DNA of 64,000 nt, from positions 11,308,075-11,372,074 of the forward strand of contig CM029122.1 of the NCBI GenBank assembly GCA_016859345.1, in the 5' to 3' direction. Every line of letters begins with the position of its first letter. The stretch's first letter is position 1. A program made the translations under genes and the position numbers. The stretch comes from Istiophorus platypterus. Taxonomy: Eukaryota > Chordata > Actinopteri > Istiophoriformes > Istiophoridae. The notes beneath the pieces were generated by a model, which did no database searches, was not told the DNA's origin, and saw only the letters and a program-made list of their open reading frames with translations. This document shows, in pieces, positions 49,911 through 63,956 of this stretch.

Positions 49911-52900
49911 TTAACTCTCCACAAAGTCCAGGAACTCTTCTTCAGTGATGTGCTCCAGTTTCCTCAGGACTGTGTCAGGACTGGCTGCTGGGTAGTCCGC
50001 TATCGGGCAGTGGGGCGTAGGGTAGGCGTAAGGGGGAGGGCCCTGGAAGGAGCAGCAAAGGGTGCGAAGGAAAGGCAACAGCTGGGTGATGGAGGTCAGA
50101 GAGCGCTGGGTGAGGAGGGGAAACTCCAAACGCTCTGTGGAAGATTCCTCACTCAGCCCATTCAGTGTCTGGAAGAACAGGTCAGGGCATCATATTTAGA
50201 GGGAGACATGCTTTTTTTTCATAAAAAACAAAACTTTAACGAGCTACCTGAATTATGTTTGCTGGGTTTTTTTGTTTTTTTTTTTCTTATAAATGAACAC
50301 AAAAACCTAACGCTCAGTTAACGTTCATCAAAGCTGACCATGGGATGTTAATTCATATGATGTCATTTATACCGAAATACATTGGAGCTTGGAGTCTAAT
50401 GCACCAAACAACACGGAAGTCCATTGGATTTTCAACAAACACATAGAAACAAGGCATGATAAAGGCCCCTTTTACAGCTGGTATAAACATGTCACGTGCC
50501 TCTAGATATGCTGGATATGGATGACGTCATTCGATCGTGTGTTCTTGTTATCTTGAGCGTACACACATTGTGACTTCAGCAAGGCAAGGCAAGGCAAGAC
50601 CTGCTAGGTAACATTAACCCTAGTACCAACCCTAGTAGTAGAGGTAGACTTAAGTGATCTTTCAACTTGTTGGGCAGATTAAAATCTTTTTATGAACGTC
50701 ACATCGCGAGCCTGACCAACTCGGAATGCGGCCTTGCTGATGGGATTCTCATGCCACTTCATTCTGCGTGCAGTCATGTTTTAAATGGAAAAAAATACAC
50801 TCATTTGATCTTACTCCATATCGTTGCTCTATCCGTTCCAGTACTCTGACAACATGGGGTATGCATTCCTGCTCGCCCTCTATAAGTGCAGTCTCTGGGC
50901 CACTGTAGCGGTTCACATTCACCTCAGGGACAAATGCCCAGCGATACCTGTACACGGAACAGACAGTTATGCAGAAAAAGTAAGACAGGAGATAATACCC
51001 TGACAAATAAGTTGCACTAGCAGTCAAAAGTTTTAGAGCACCCCCATAATTCAGTTTTTATTGGAATTTAAGCAGTTCAGGTCCAGTGAATATTCTTAAA
51101 TGGTAAAAGTTTAGTTCACCAAAAACTGAAAACTCGTAAATTTCATGAAAACCAGGCTTTTTTCAGGGTTTAAGAAATTGGTTAGTTTACAACTTTCCTG
51201 CAGCAGTAGAAGTAAATGAAACCTTGAAAGTTAATTTAAAGATTCCTATAGGTTCCCCAGCTACTGCTGATGACTTACAAACCCTCTTTCTTTACAAAGG
51301 CAGTGCTGGAACAAACTGTGTTACTACATCCTCTGATGCCTTATTAGGCCAGTACTGTACTGCAAGAAGTGATAAAGTATATTGCTATGAGAATAGTGAG
51401 AAAGGCAAGTAACAAGGGAAAACAGACAGGAAATAATTAGTTCACCCTACAACAAGATAATTATCAAAAACATTAGAAGAAAAGAACCAGACGATGGGTT
51501 CAAATGAGGGAAGAGCAGCATAGTTCCCAGACCTAAGCCCCACTTAAAGCACAGCAAACCATAAGTACAACACATTTATGGGAAATTCTGCAGCAGTATT
51601 GGGACAAACTTTCTGAACAATATCCGATTTTCATTGCAGAAAGTCTGGTATAAAATTTGAGGCTAAATGCATGAAGCCAACAACAATGATTGAGATGTGA
51701 GATATAATGTCACAATATAGAAAAATGTACACGTGTGATAAAGTGTAAGCAAATATATTATTTTTAAAAATGTAGTACGAGAAAGTCAGAACATAATGGT
51801 GTATGTCGAAATGAAAACATCATTTAAAAAAAAAAAAGCAAAGAATGCAGCAAGAGGGGAGTTAAAACGTAATGGTGACAATAGGGGCAGTCGACATATG
51901 TAACCAAATACCCCGAGCATGGTACGTCAGTACATGTCAGTAACATGCCTAGATATACTGGGGAATGCAAATGTGGTAAACGTGAGCAAACGTGCCTCGA
52001 ACCTCGCATGCCATTGACATGCCTGAATACACTGGTAAGGCCAGCATATCCAAGCATGGTGACGCATGTCTCAAAGATATTGGTGGAAAAAGATAGCAAA
52101 GAGACATCAATCTGTAGACTAGGCAGATGTTCAGTAGGCGTGGAGATGATATCACCCTGTAGACGCAGTCGATCTTAAGGCTATAAAAGAAGGGACCATG
52201 CACTGTGTAGGGAGAGAGCTCTATGGAGACACTCTTGGGTCGTTCTCGGCCTTTTTGTCAACGATAAACTCTACTGGATTGAATCCTGACCTCACCTGGT
52301 GATTTTTAGGACTCTGAAGATCTTTTTGAACAACAGAAAAGAATCGAGACTTGGACACTGGTCCATGATTGGGCAAACTACCCACATCAAAAGAACCTAA
52401 TGACTGCTTAGGGCCGCTAAATGAGTCAAAAAATTGGATTAAATTTAGCTGATCTAAATGATTCCATGGTGTCTTGTTTTTAAAACCTCCAATTGTTTAC
52501 TTTTTCAATGCTTTAATACAGAAACACTGAGACATTGAATTACAGGAATTTCAATAACAGCATGAAATGTTGAGGTGTTCTACACATTTGACCAATATAC
52601 AAAACCAGAAACTATAAAAAAGTGTAATGTTTTTAGGTTCTAAAATGTGCCCTTACATCTGAAACAGTGGTATCCTTTCTGGAGGAAAAGCCAGGGAGGT
52701 GTCTAGAAACTTGCAGGCTGACAGGTACATATCCAACTCTGCCGGAGAGAAATTCACTGGTCCATTTCTTTCAACGGCTCCACGCACCACTTTAGCCAGC
52801 CTAGGTGGTACACAAGAATGCCAAAAAGGACCTAAGTATTTTTAGTGAGAGCAGAGTTTAAATGAAACAAGAATTTGTGAATAAAAGAAATAACTCACTT

Positions 52901-55900
52901 TGAGACGTCTTTATCTGCCTGCAGAGCTTTCTCTAGACGTGCAAACGTGCGAATCTGAAAAACAAGTTTAAAAAAAAATCCATAACAATAATTAAAATAC
53001 ACACTTGTACAGGGTTGGCCCTGTGTAAGAAAACATGTTCTCAGAAGATGGGATTTTACCAATTCTGTGACCATGATTGGCCAAAGAGACGTCAGGTGCT
53101 GGGATGAAATCCGCAACAGAAGAACACGAAACATCAAGAACATCTGGGCTGAAACAGCAGGGCTAGGGTTCATACGCAAAGCCTCCGTGAGACGCTCTGA
53201 AAGGAAGAGGATTTCATAATCATCAAAGAACCCGGTCAGTTCTGTTTTTAACCACTAACTTAAACACAATAACATAGACCTTAAATAATTGTTCAATAAC
53301 ACTACCACACCTTGGATGAGTGGCAGATAAAGATGATACTGGTCGAGTTCTCCACTGAACATGGCAAATGCCTGGCGCTTCAGCAGCATGGGTTTCTGAT
53401 CTGCATTAGCAAACAGTTTCAAGGAGCCACTCTGCATGCCTGCATCACAGATAACGGCAAATAATCAGATATATCTCAACACAGCACTCTCAGAGGTTTA
53501 TATTTTGACTGCCCCTGTTTGAAAAGAATTTCCGCTTTCTTTACTGACAGCACTTCACACCTTTGAATCCTTGAGAAGGTCAAACTTAATTTTCTTTTGT
53601 ATGAATGGATTATACCTTCATGAGCTCCATCACTGTATGTCCCTTTTCAAACAAGCTGCACTCACCTCAAAGTAGACAATTAACCTTTTGTATCAAAGGT
53701 CACCCTTACAGACATATGTATCTTTACAGCATTAAAAACATTTCCTAGAGCCTGTGGCTGTACTCACTCATGAGGTCTTTGAACATGGTCTTCTCATGAG
53801 TCAGCAAATGGTCAATAATGGATTTCCAACTATAGAGAACACAGGGAAATGAAGCAGAGCACATTAGACATTAATGTTTTTAAGCATATATGTCATTAAA
53901 TTAAATACACCTAAGAGACGAAACTTTTAATTTTCTTATGAAAATACATCAAAATAGGTATGAAGACAATATGTTTGCTTCGCCTTGGTTTTAGATTGTC
54001 ATGTTACTTCTGCTGTAAGGGAGGAGGCACTGAAAGTATCGTTTGAGGTGGTGTTAGGCAAATAACCAACAGCCACACAATGAAAACTCCCATGCATCAA
54101 ATAGAAGGAACACACAGCAAGAAAGTATAATTTAATTGTTGGATTTAAAAATACATATCTTCAAACACAGTCTATTTTGTAAGGATGTTCCAAATCTCAA
54201 ATCTGCGCTATCATCCTTCACTGCCTGCTTCCATAACAACCATAAATCCATCATATTATGCTAATGGAGTGTTCCAAGGTTTCAATGACTCCCCTATGTG
54301 TGTACGTCTTTTGACACTCTGGAAGTTTTTAGTTGTGGAAGTGCGGTGAATAATTGTCTTGAAATAAATTCCGATCCAAGAGACAATCAAACCTGGGTGC
54401 ACAGGAGGCATCCATGGTAAAGAAAAGGGGGTCCATGAAGAGCTCAAAGACCTCCTTCTTCCAGGCCCTTTTGGTATAGGCATACCCACTCAGACTGCTC
54501 AGCAGCTGAGCACCTGCTCCAAAGCTGGGCATGTTGTAGGCACTAGAGAAAAAGCCATAGTTAGAGGAAGTCTATTAAGACTGAGGGACCCAAAGCTCTT
54601 AACCATAAGACAACTCCGACACCTGCAACAGAAGTTACCTGTGGTTCTTCAGGTATGGAAAAACATAGTACATGAGCCGAGAAATTAGAGGAACGGCTTT
54701 CTCCTTCTCATCACTGCGGTATACCATGTCCAGGAGTGGTGCCAAGATCTTAATAGTAAGAAAATGCGTTAGCGTTTCAAACACACATAGGATCAGCGAT
54801 GAATGTACTCACAATGGGTAATATCACAGAGCCTTACCTCAGCCAGGAGTACAAGAGCCTGCACGCTGTAAACTGAGGGAGCTGAGGAGGACACCATGGT
54901 GCTCGCTTGAGCAAATGACTCTGACAAGGAAGTAAGGGGTGAAAGAATAAGGAGTAGTCATCTTTTCTCCTAAAACACTAGCCAGTTGAGCAGCCTTTGT
55001 TACTTAAGCTCTTGTCTTTTGAGCCCCAATGATGGACTCTCTTTCAAAGTCAGCTGGGTCTTTTTCTTTTATGTCTTGATCCAAAACCAAGCTCAGCATT
55101 TTTACACATCACTCAGCATGTCAGAATGTTAACTGTACTCCTGTGATACATTTCTCACTCGGTTATTTGGTTTTTTCTTTCATTTGTTACACATCACTGT
55201 TAGCATATGGAATGAAAATGAACATTAATTTCAAAAAACCATCTGCATATTAACTGTGCCTCTACCAGCAATACTACTCATGCTTCCAGATGGTACCTGG
55301 GGCTATTGCAACACCTGGGCCACCGGGTTTTCCATGGATACGTGTATAGGCACCTACCCTTAGGTGAAAATTGCACAAAAAAAAGTCATTTCCATCTCTG
55401 ACACTTAGCTTAAGTGCACCATAGAAACAGCGTTTCTATGGAAACAGTAGTGATTTGTAAGCTCAACTTGGTCCAATCTGGCAGAGGGCTATACTGATCC
55501 CCTGCATTCATTTTCTCAACCAGTGGTCACTAATTGCAGTTGAGGTCATGCATACATGTTTCGGTTAAGGTATATAAAATTACCACAATGTTCACCATCC
55601 CCGTCTGCTTCATCAGGTTCGACTGCTTCAGGGCACACCTGCGGCTGAACTTTGACCTCAAGGCTGCGGCTGAGCCAACTCGTCTGCTCCAGTGATGACC
55701 CTGCTATCCCACCTACTGCCTCGAGGATCCGCTGAGTCACCTCCTGCATGATAATGTCACCGTCAATGACTGCGTCTACATGGACTCAGGTAATCAGGTT
55801 GCAATTGGCTTTCTCCAGTGAGGTGATTTCTTAACCATCATGTTAATGAGAAACATGGTTTCCCTAAACTAGGGTAGGGGATTAAAGAAACCTGATTTCC

Positions 55901-58900
55901 CCTGCTGATTTCACCTCTGCCATTTATTCAGCTAACCAGGTTTCTAATCTGCTTTTTACAAGTGCTTGACAAAATACAGCAAACAGGGAAAAAGGTGGAA
56001 AAGACTGGCTGAATAAAAGGAGATGTCATGAAAACTGAAACTTTCAGACACAAAGTGGCTTGAAGAAGTCTAAACAAGTCTGTTTCCAGTGCTGAACCTT
56101 CTTCATTATTTGTTAAATTCAGGCACTTCGCGCTGTGCAGCAGAGCTCTGTTCTCTGCCTGCTCTCCCACTGCACTATTTCAACTGACATATAGTGAAAA
56201 AAAACCCAACAGAGACTGGAAGCATCATCCTCTATCACTCTACAGGTAAAATCAGTGAGACATACTTCAAAGATAAGATAATGCATTTACCTAGGGTGCA
56301 GGTAAATGCATTCCCTGATTACCTGTGTAACCTGGTTTCTCTGATTAACCTGGTTATATGTAAGCAAGTGCATGTAAACCCACTGATTATAAACACAGGG
56401 AGTCACATGCACTCTTGCTCGGTATCTTAACCACAGCTGTAGCAGTTCAACGTGGGTCATACCTGCAAGTCTCGAGTATCCTTCTTATTGTCCAGATTGG
56501 GGAGCCTATTGACAACGTCATTGAGGATTCTGCAACATAGGGACCTGAACATTATATTTTTTCCAAAAAGAAGAACGTTTACAAGGAAAACAAATTCAAC
56601 AGTTTAAAAAAAAAACAAACAAACAACCTACAGGCAATTCATTTTTGTAAAAATATATTTTGATGATTAAGAGTCTTTGTGTGACCTATCTGCTGAGCGC
56701 CAACATGAACAGCATGTCGAGTGTACTTTGGTGTGTGTGCCCTGATACTGTTTGCAGTTTGCAGTGCCTTAGATTATTCTGTGATATAGAAATACTACTA
56801 CTATGAATCAGAGTACAGAGTAAGCACTGAACATCAAAACTGACCCCAGCAGTAAGAAGTGCCCAGGCGGGGCCAGGTTGAGTTGAACAGACTCCCGCAA
56901 CAAACTGAGAAGAGGAGCAACGTTTTCCTGCAGAGCCTGAGCTGAAATACTACACACAGAAACAGATATTAATATATAAATGGGGATTTGTAGAATGGCT
57001 GTGGCAAACCTGGGTTGAGAATTTTGGCATTTTATCTTCTTACTTCCACTTACCTCTGGATATAGGCATAGCTGAACTGTAACATCGGAACATCTACCAA
57101 AGTTGACTTCTGATAGAGAAAAGGGTGGAAAATGTTTTAAATATTTGTGAAAATATAATACACAAATATAAATGTATTGAGCGTCTGTGTGTGTGTGTGT
57201 GTGTGTGTACATGTGCTTGTACCTGTTCTCCTTTGATCTGATGAGGTTTTTTCACCACCTCTTTGACTAACTGTAGGATGGTATCTGTATGCAAGGTGTT
57301 GAGTGATTTCACCAGATCCACTATGGTCAAACGAGCCTCACTGGCCACAGGTAAGACCTAAAGATGACAAGAGTGCAAAGATGCCAACAACTACTCCAAA
57401 GCCAATCAGGGATTTAGATGTGACTGTGCCCTTTTCTTTTTTTCTAGACACACTGCAGTTCTTACTTTGTTTTTATGTCTCCTTTTATTCTTCCTGCTGC
57501 TCCATACTACGCCCAGTGAAGCCATCAGCTGAACCCCATACTGACCAGTCAGAGGGACAAGGAACTCTAGTATTCGCTGCCGCAGGATCTAAATATGCAC
57601 AGACACCGTTACTGGATACAATTTTCCATAATTACAAATGCACATGGCTGAATAGGAGAACATATGCAAGCATATTACAGGATAAACAAGCACGTATAGC
57701 ATAGACAACGACCCTCTCACTACATAGCGCATTTGTTCTGGCATATACGAATATTGAAAACTTGCATGTGTGTAACACACACCTTGGTGCTTTTAAAATA
57801 GACAGAGGTAGAAGTGTGTCTGCTGCTCTGGCCAGAGTCAGACGCCCGCCTCTGAAACTCTTCCCTCATGACCACGGCCCATAACAATGCCATACTACTG
57901 AGTGTGTGCGGTAGAGCCTCAATCACAGCGTTGCGTGCATTACGGACATCCACAGGATCACAGGCAACCAGGGACTGAGAGAGAGAGAGAAAGAGGGAAG
58001 AAAATGGGCATTAGTATTATCATAGATATGAGAGGTCAAAGTCTGTGTCTGTATGCTCACTCCTCACCCTCTTGTTGTCCAGGAGACAATAGTGTGTTAT
58101 CGTGGTCAGGCCTTCTAGCAGAGTCAGAGGGTAGTCTGGGGGGATGTTCTCCTTCCTACCGCTCAGGCTGATCAGATCACAAAAACAAATCAAATATTTG
58201 ATTTAACCAGTTACCAGACACCCAAATTTCGCAGACAGGCCTAAATATAATGCACCCAAAAATTACAGGCATAACCCTGGTCTCAAATAATGGAGCAATC
58301 TGACTTAAGCTTGGGTACATTTGTTCACTGGCATCTTGTGGTGTAAATGGCGTGGGTGTTTTAGCACTGAGAGCAACTTTTCTGTTGTGAGTGCTTGTGG
58401 GAGATGTATTTTCATATCACTGACTGCAATTATTGTTTTCATATGCTACTGAATGTGATCAATTATTTATTTTTTACTTTAGACATGTTCAGTGAGCTTC
58501 CATTTAAAACAGAATCTGAGAATTGAGAGTGCGCTCCATGAGAAGCGTAGGGAGGGAGCATAAGAGAATATGCTTGCTTTGAAAAATAATGGTGTATTCA
58601 GTCAAGTGGTACAACTTATCTTTTATTTCTTTAGAAGTGTTTCAAATTGTATTGGTTTTTGTGAACAAGGAATGCGTTTGATATCCAACTTCTAGGAGGA
58701 TATAAGCTAATAGGAAGGGCCGACACCATTAATTCTCGGAAAGGAGTTAATCATAGTGAGAAGCTCCAAAAGAAATGAAACAATAGTGTCTTAACGTTCA
58801 AGGCCAGGCCAAGAAGATGTGATGTTGGGAGTGTACTTACGATCAGGCCAAGGGGAGGAGGAGAGAGTGATGATATAAATATGAATGTGTAGCTGAATCA

Positions 58901-61900
58901 GTTCAGCTCCCAGGGCCAGCTCGGTTTATTTTACTCTTTTTAATCCACAATAAATGTACTTCACATTGAACTCTGGGAACTGCATAATATAATATTGAAG
59001 ACTATGAATCATTTAGAAGAGAATCTGAACCCATCTGACCTTGGTGAAAGTTTTCACCCACATGCTCTCAAATTGACTTCTCATTGTAAAGAGAGAGAAA
59101 AAAGATTTGCTGAATTCTACAATTTCACGGATTGAATTTTGGGACTGTTGTAATCTTTTTTTGTCTTTGGCGATTAATAAACTTATAGCTGCTGCTGGTT
59201 CATGCACATTTATAATGATACACACGTGAAAAAATAACCTAATAATCCTCAATCATTGTCATGAACCACAAAAACCATTTCCAAAATAAGCAATTTGTAT
59301 TTGTCCATTACAATGTTTTTTTTCTTTGTTTACTTTTTTAATCTCTTACGGTCACAGGCCCTTTGTGGGTTTGATTATATGTTTGCATGATACCGACATA
59401 AAATACTACATGTCAGATGAGCGATGTGACCAGCACCCTTAAACACTTCAAACTGTAAAATCCTTCCAGGGTACAAAAGCTACGTGTAAGCGAGAGCCCC
59501 AGTTTTTAGTGGTGCTTAATTTACCTATGACTTGTCTTTCCTCCCTCATGCTCGTACAGCTTGACCAGCTCGTCCAAGTTCCTGCAGATTTGACTGATGA
59601 GCGGAGCCACAATGATGCCTAGTGAGCGTCCCAAGTAGGGCAGAGAAGAGCACAGCAGGGACACCCAGTGGGGGTGCATGGCATAGCCATACTGTGGCTG
59701 CAGAGCCCTGGCCGCCGCAGAGACAAACATCCCTTGGGCTGTGATGGGGTGACTTTGGACGTACTGGGCTGCCTTTATGGACTGCTGGAACAGGACTGCG
59801 GTTTGCCACTCGCGAGCAAGGGGGGTACTGGCAGTTGGGGATTCACGAAGCTCCCCAGGCTGGCCAGACGCTCCACCTGACCCAGCTGTTGAGACAGCCC
59901 CACCGAGCCACACGTGGTACTCCAGGACTATAAGGGCCTGAAGGAGTTTAAGTAATTCCATTTGTAGGGGGTACTGTTCCTGCCCTCCTCCTGAACCGAG
60001 ATTCACAAGGCTTTCCTCCGACAGGTCTCCCTGTTCATCGAGCAGCTCCATATTTCTGGAGGGTCCCTTGTCTGTGCCTCTCTGGCTAACATACATGGAT
60101 GCAGAGAGTGTTAGCAGAGCATATTGCTGGACTTTACATCCTGTGAGCAGTCTGCGGATGGGCTCCAGACAGGCCCCGTTGCCCTCTTGCCCCTTTGCCA
60201 TGCAGCAAAGCTGGTTCACTATCCGGGTCAGCACCTCCACACTCTTCACCTGAACCTCCCTGTTCCCCTGCAGGTCAAGAGGACCGAGGCTCAGGTAGGA
60301 AGGGTAATGAGAGCGCAGGAATCGCAAGCACAAGGATACCAGGAGTTCTATGAGAAGGGACGGGGGCACAGAGGGGGAGGAGGAGGGGGAAAGCAGGCAG
60401 CCGTAGAAGCCTTTGCCATCCATAGCCTGTTGGTGTCGCTGTAACAGGTTAGAGACCAGATTTAAATGCGCCGCAGAGCTTGTGTCCAGAGAGGTGGAGG
60501 AGAGAGCGTCCACCAGAGGGCACTCAGCACTGCTCCTCAGCAGGCTGTCTAGCAGTGCCAGGCCTTGGAGCAGATGGCGCCAGCCGCCCGCCACGGGATA
60601 CAGCAGCACATGACGGAACAGAGAGTCAATGGCCTCTCTCTTCTCACGCTCCTGCTTTAACAGGCGAGACCTGGCCATGGCCTCCAGCTCCAAATCCTCC
60701 TCATCCTCACTTGACAGTGAGTCAGATGCCTGCGTATGCTCAGACTCTGCCCTCTGCAGGCCATTGACCATGCCTCCTTCCTCAATACTGCGGTACGGTG
60801 CGGAGCCGGAGCTGGAGTTCTCCGTGGATACCTGGGCACCGCTGGTGTCAGCTGACTCCGTGTGTTCACTCTCGGCCTCCTCCTCCTCCTCCGCTCTATC
60901 CTCCTCCTCTTCGGTCTCTTCACTCTCACTCCTTGATAGCACCAAAGTGTCCTGTGGTTTGGCCAGCTCTGGACCACTGTCTAACTCTGCCCACAGGGAT
61001 TCCCGGTCCACAATGTTGGCGAGATTTAAGGTGGTGATCTCTGTCACCATGGCATCCGCGGATGTCCCGGACGTTCTGGTGGAGCTGCGACTTCTGCTGC
61101 TCAAAACCTTCAGGTTACCTTCAAAGCAAAGAGCAAACCAGCTTATCAAGTAATACACCCAAAAAAATGTGGCCAACTCAAATAAACTTGGGATTTAAAG
61201 TCACATTTGATTCAGTTGTACCATGTACATAAAGCGGACACATACACTTACCAGCAGTGAGATTTTGTTTGATGCTGTGAATGGAGCAGCGCTGAGTGGA
61301 GGGGTGAAGTAGCAACAGCAGAATAGGTTCCAATATTCGAATCACATCATTTAGGGACAGAGCTCTGACCAGCCAGCACTGAGCTACTGCACGTATTGAG
61401 CCTTCGGTGCAGCTCAAACTGTCCACCACAACACACAGGGACCTGCAAGAGAGACACACAATTCAAAAGTCAGATTCATCAAAGACTGAAACAAATTCTT
61501 GAAATGTAACCTGTCTTCTTGTTCACTGCTTTGATTGTTTTCATCTTCAATTTGACTTTAAGTGAGCTAATGTGGCAAAAAAAGTACATTTTGGCCAGAC
61601 GGTGTACTCCCCCCTTTGGTGGCCATTTTTGTACATCTCAGAATCAGCGTGTCTGACCCACTTTTACAGTATTTAGTTTCATCGTTCTAGGATGTAAGAT
61701 TCTAGGATGTAAGTGTACTTGGTTAGCCTCAGTGTGCTAGCAGTAGTATAGTTATTTGTTGAAGTTAGCAATCTTAACATGCCATTTGCAACATTGCATT
61801 TAACAACAATTCTAACTTGCGGATATTCAAATTTTCACTTTTAGCATGTAAAATTTCAGTTAAATTATATTAATGATGTCACATTAACCAGCTGACATTT

Positions 61901-63956
61901 AGAATGTGATATTTGACATAAAAAAATATAGTGACAGAAAAAAAAATTGCATGTTAGCATGCATAGTTTGCTTAGTAGCTGAAAACTAATATTTAACATT
62001 TTGTCATGTTGACACACTTAACATGAGCATTAGTTCAAACAGTTAGGGTGGCCTGATGCAACTACAGTTTCTTAAATGGTATCCTGACACTAACTGCAGT
62101 GTTGGACAGGTTAAAAATTTGACCTGCGGGTGGCAGGAGATAAAATACATTGGCATATAAACCGAAAGCATCACAGGCCACAAAGAAATTCATGCCTTAT
62201 CAAAATTATTTCAAACTGTAAAGCATACCCACCAGGCATTATGGATACAGGTGAAGAAGTAGGATATACGTTAGATCTCAAGCAGCCTGTCATTTTTGAA
62301 AATGCTTGCAGTAAGTTTACATTCCCAGATTGGGCATTTAGGCGGTTGTGAGCAGTTGCATATTACTTCTCTGGTGTAATCAACCTAGTTGTTTAAGTTA
62401 AGGTTTCACTCCTCACATTGTGAGACATTCACATAAAGTTTTTCTCAACTTTTTGTATGCTAGTTCCCACTTTGCATATTTGCCTCCTTGTGTAGCAGAT
62501 TAAACTACTATCAGAGTAGGATTGACCGATATTTGAAGATGTAAACTACATAAACAACATGAGACAAGTGCTGAGACAGAATATCAAGTATTCAGTAATA
62601 ACAAAGAGACTCAGTATATATACGAATAGACACTACCCTCCTTTCGTCTTGCTGCATTCCACTTTTTAACTTCATACTAACCGGTCAAAGGAGCGACTGA
62701 GAGACATGGTCCTGTTGGTCTGGATCTCCCTGGTCAGGTGCCATAGCACCGTGAAGCGGTGGAGTGCTTCCAGCCTAACCGCCTGGGGCAGACAACCACA
62801 AGGAAAACCATAGGCTTATTTGGTTATCTCTTTACGTTTCCTAGTAGGTCTGGTAGTGTGTCCCAGTTAAACTTACAAATCCAGAAGACGCTGGGAGAAA
62901 ATTAAAATGTGAAAACAAATTGTGGTGTGTGCTGGCATAAAAACCTTATCTTTGTGCATCAAGGCCTGGCAGATGATGTTTTCACAGATTGACACAGACG
63001 GAGCCAAACAGTGAAGCCTGTAAAAGAGTTCGACGCAGGAAATGTGCTGCTCCCTCCGCTCCATGTCCAGCTGGCTCCACAGCACCTGGGACACCCTCTG
63101 GATCACAGCACATAATTGCCGAATCTTAAAATACCACATTTATACTACAGCTCTGAGTTTCTCAGACATTTTCTTAAATGTGTTACCTGGTAGAAATCTG
63201 TATTCTCCTCTATGGCCCGTAGCAAAGCAGGGTAAATGGGTGGCACAGTGACCATCTGCAGTCGCCCACTCAGAGGGTTAGAGTCAGAGCTCTGGTAGCG
63301 TCTGTGCTTGTCCTGGATGACCAGTGCTAAGGACTGGGAGTGGTTGATAAGCTCCAACAGAGAGGCCACTGCTGTGTGTTGGACGTTGTAGTCCCTGGAC
63401 ATGCAGCACAGTGTCATCAAGGACCTCAGCCATACCGGCAGGGTGTTCACTTCACTGCCTAAGGAAAGCGAAAATGTTTTAGTTCTTTGTGGGTTGAAGC
63501 ATGGAGATGACAGCTGTATTAACTCAGCTGCATGAACACAATTCATCTCTGAGCTGACCTGCGTAACCAAACATGTCTGTGTGGAGAGCCAGAGTCTCCT
63601 CTTCGCTTAGGTAAACAGGGAAGGTGGAGCACTCCAGGAGCAGGTGGCAGGTGGCGGTGAAGGCCTGTCGACAGGCCTCAGATATCTCTGCCCTGCCCCG
63701 TGGCATGTAGCCCGCTGCCCAGTCCAGACATCCTAAATGCCCACGTTCCTTTTTCTTCTCTGCGCGTAATGCAGAGAGCTGGGTGTCGGGTGTAGGGTAG
63801 GGTTTATTTGGAATGAATAGTCCAGTCTGGTTGTCTTTTAATTCATGTCCCCCTACGCTTGTCAACAAAGTCTTCTGATCAACAGGGGCAGCAGTTAGGT
63901 CAGGCTGGAGACCTTCCTCGAGTCCCCTGACATCCTCCACCTGCACCAACAGGTAT
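49911..63956 (-). CDS. dop1b: Dopey family protein DOP1B (DOPEY2), C-terminal part, 5' end beyond window
   Basis: Twenty-four coding exons join in frame into 1,635 residues plus stop; the human protein is about 2,300, so the N-terminal Dopey domain lies beyond the right edge. Exons: 63559-63956, 63187-63458, 62945-63097, 62682-62782, 61252-61442, 59525-61118, 58068-58167, 57783-57974, 57466-57588, 57223-57357, 57054-57109, 56845-56949, 56463-56529, 55584-55743, 54838-54920, 54639-54748, 54393-54542, 53768-53829, 53311-53439, 53060-53196, 52899-52954, 52657-52800, 50815-50947, 49911-50168. Recognition rests on conserved vertebrate DOP1B stretches such as ESVQLNLAPPGHFLLL and GSSLEQTSWLSR. The 1.6-kb exon encodes an acidic Glu/Ser-rich segment followed by leucine-rich helical sequence. 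Dopey proteins act with MON2 in Golgi-endosome membrane traffic (family knowledge). The intron before the 50815 exon is mostly transposon. The acceptor at 56949 was chosen over one at 56941 because only it keeps frame. No frameshift or stop was seen. Confidence 0.93.
51020..52594 (+). mobile_element. Decayed Tc1/mariner-like transposon in dop1b intron, with insertion
   Basis: The left end is AGTCAAAAGTTTTAGAGCAC; the right end is a degraded copy (GTGTTCTACACATTTGACC). Internal blocks (gttccccagctactgctga, PDLSPT reading frame piece) are those of a fish Tc1 family. The element is split by a foreign segment at about 51690-52410. Confidence 0.8.
51690..52410 (+). mobile_element. Solo-LTR-like insertion inside the Tc1 copy
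   Basis: The segment interrupts Tc1 homology, which resumes near 52410. It has a TATA box (CTATAAAAG at 52181), then a short GC-richer stretch, as in the U3-R part of a retroelement LTR. No coding sequence is present. The borders are approximate and a target duplication was not resolved. Confidence 0.5.
55774..56380. mobile_element. MITE-like element in dop1b intron
   Basis: The ends are inverted, imperfect copies: ctacatggactcaggtaat at the left and gcaagtgcatgtaaac at the right, with AACCAGGTT-type motifs inside both arms. About 600 bp, no coding capacity. The left end lies about 30 bases from the splice acceptor of exon 55584-55743. Confidence 0.6.
58480..58980 (+). mobile_element. Possible solo LTR in dop1b intron
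   Basis: TATAAAT at 58874-58880 is followed 70 bp later by AATAAA at 58949-58954 in otherwise unique-looking sequence, an LTR-like layout. The ends are not defined. Confidence 0.3.

Noticed and set aside
50579..50600. Short direct repeat of AAGGC units
   Set aside because: Only four units, no CRISPR-like spacer structure; trivial simple repeat.
59668..61153. Plus-strand frames opposite the 1.6-kb dop1b exon
   Set aside because: Antisense shadows; the minus frame is continuous with flanking exons.
61560..62060. TTAGCATG-rich stretch in a dop1b intron
   Set aside because: It looks like old fish repeat sequence, but I could not define ends or a family.
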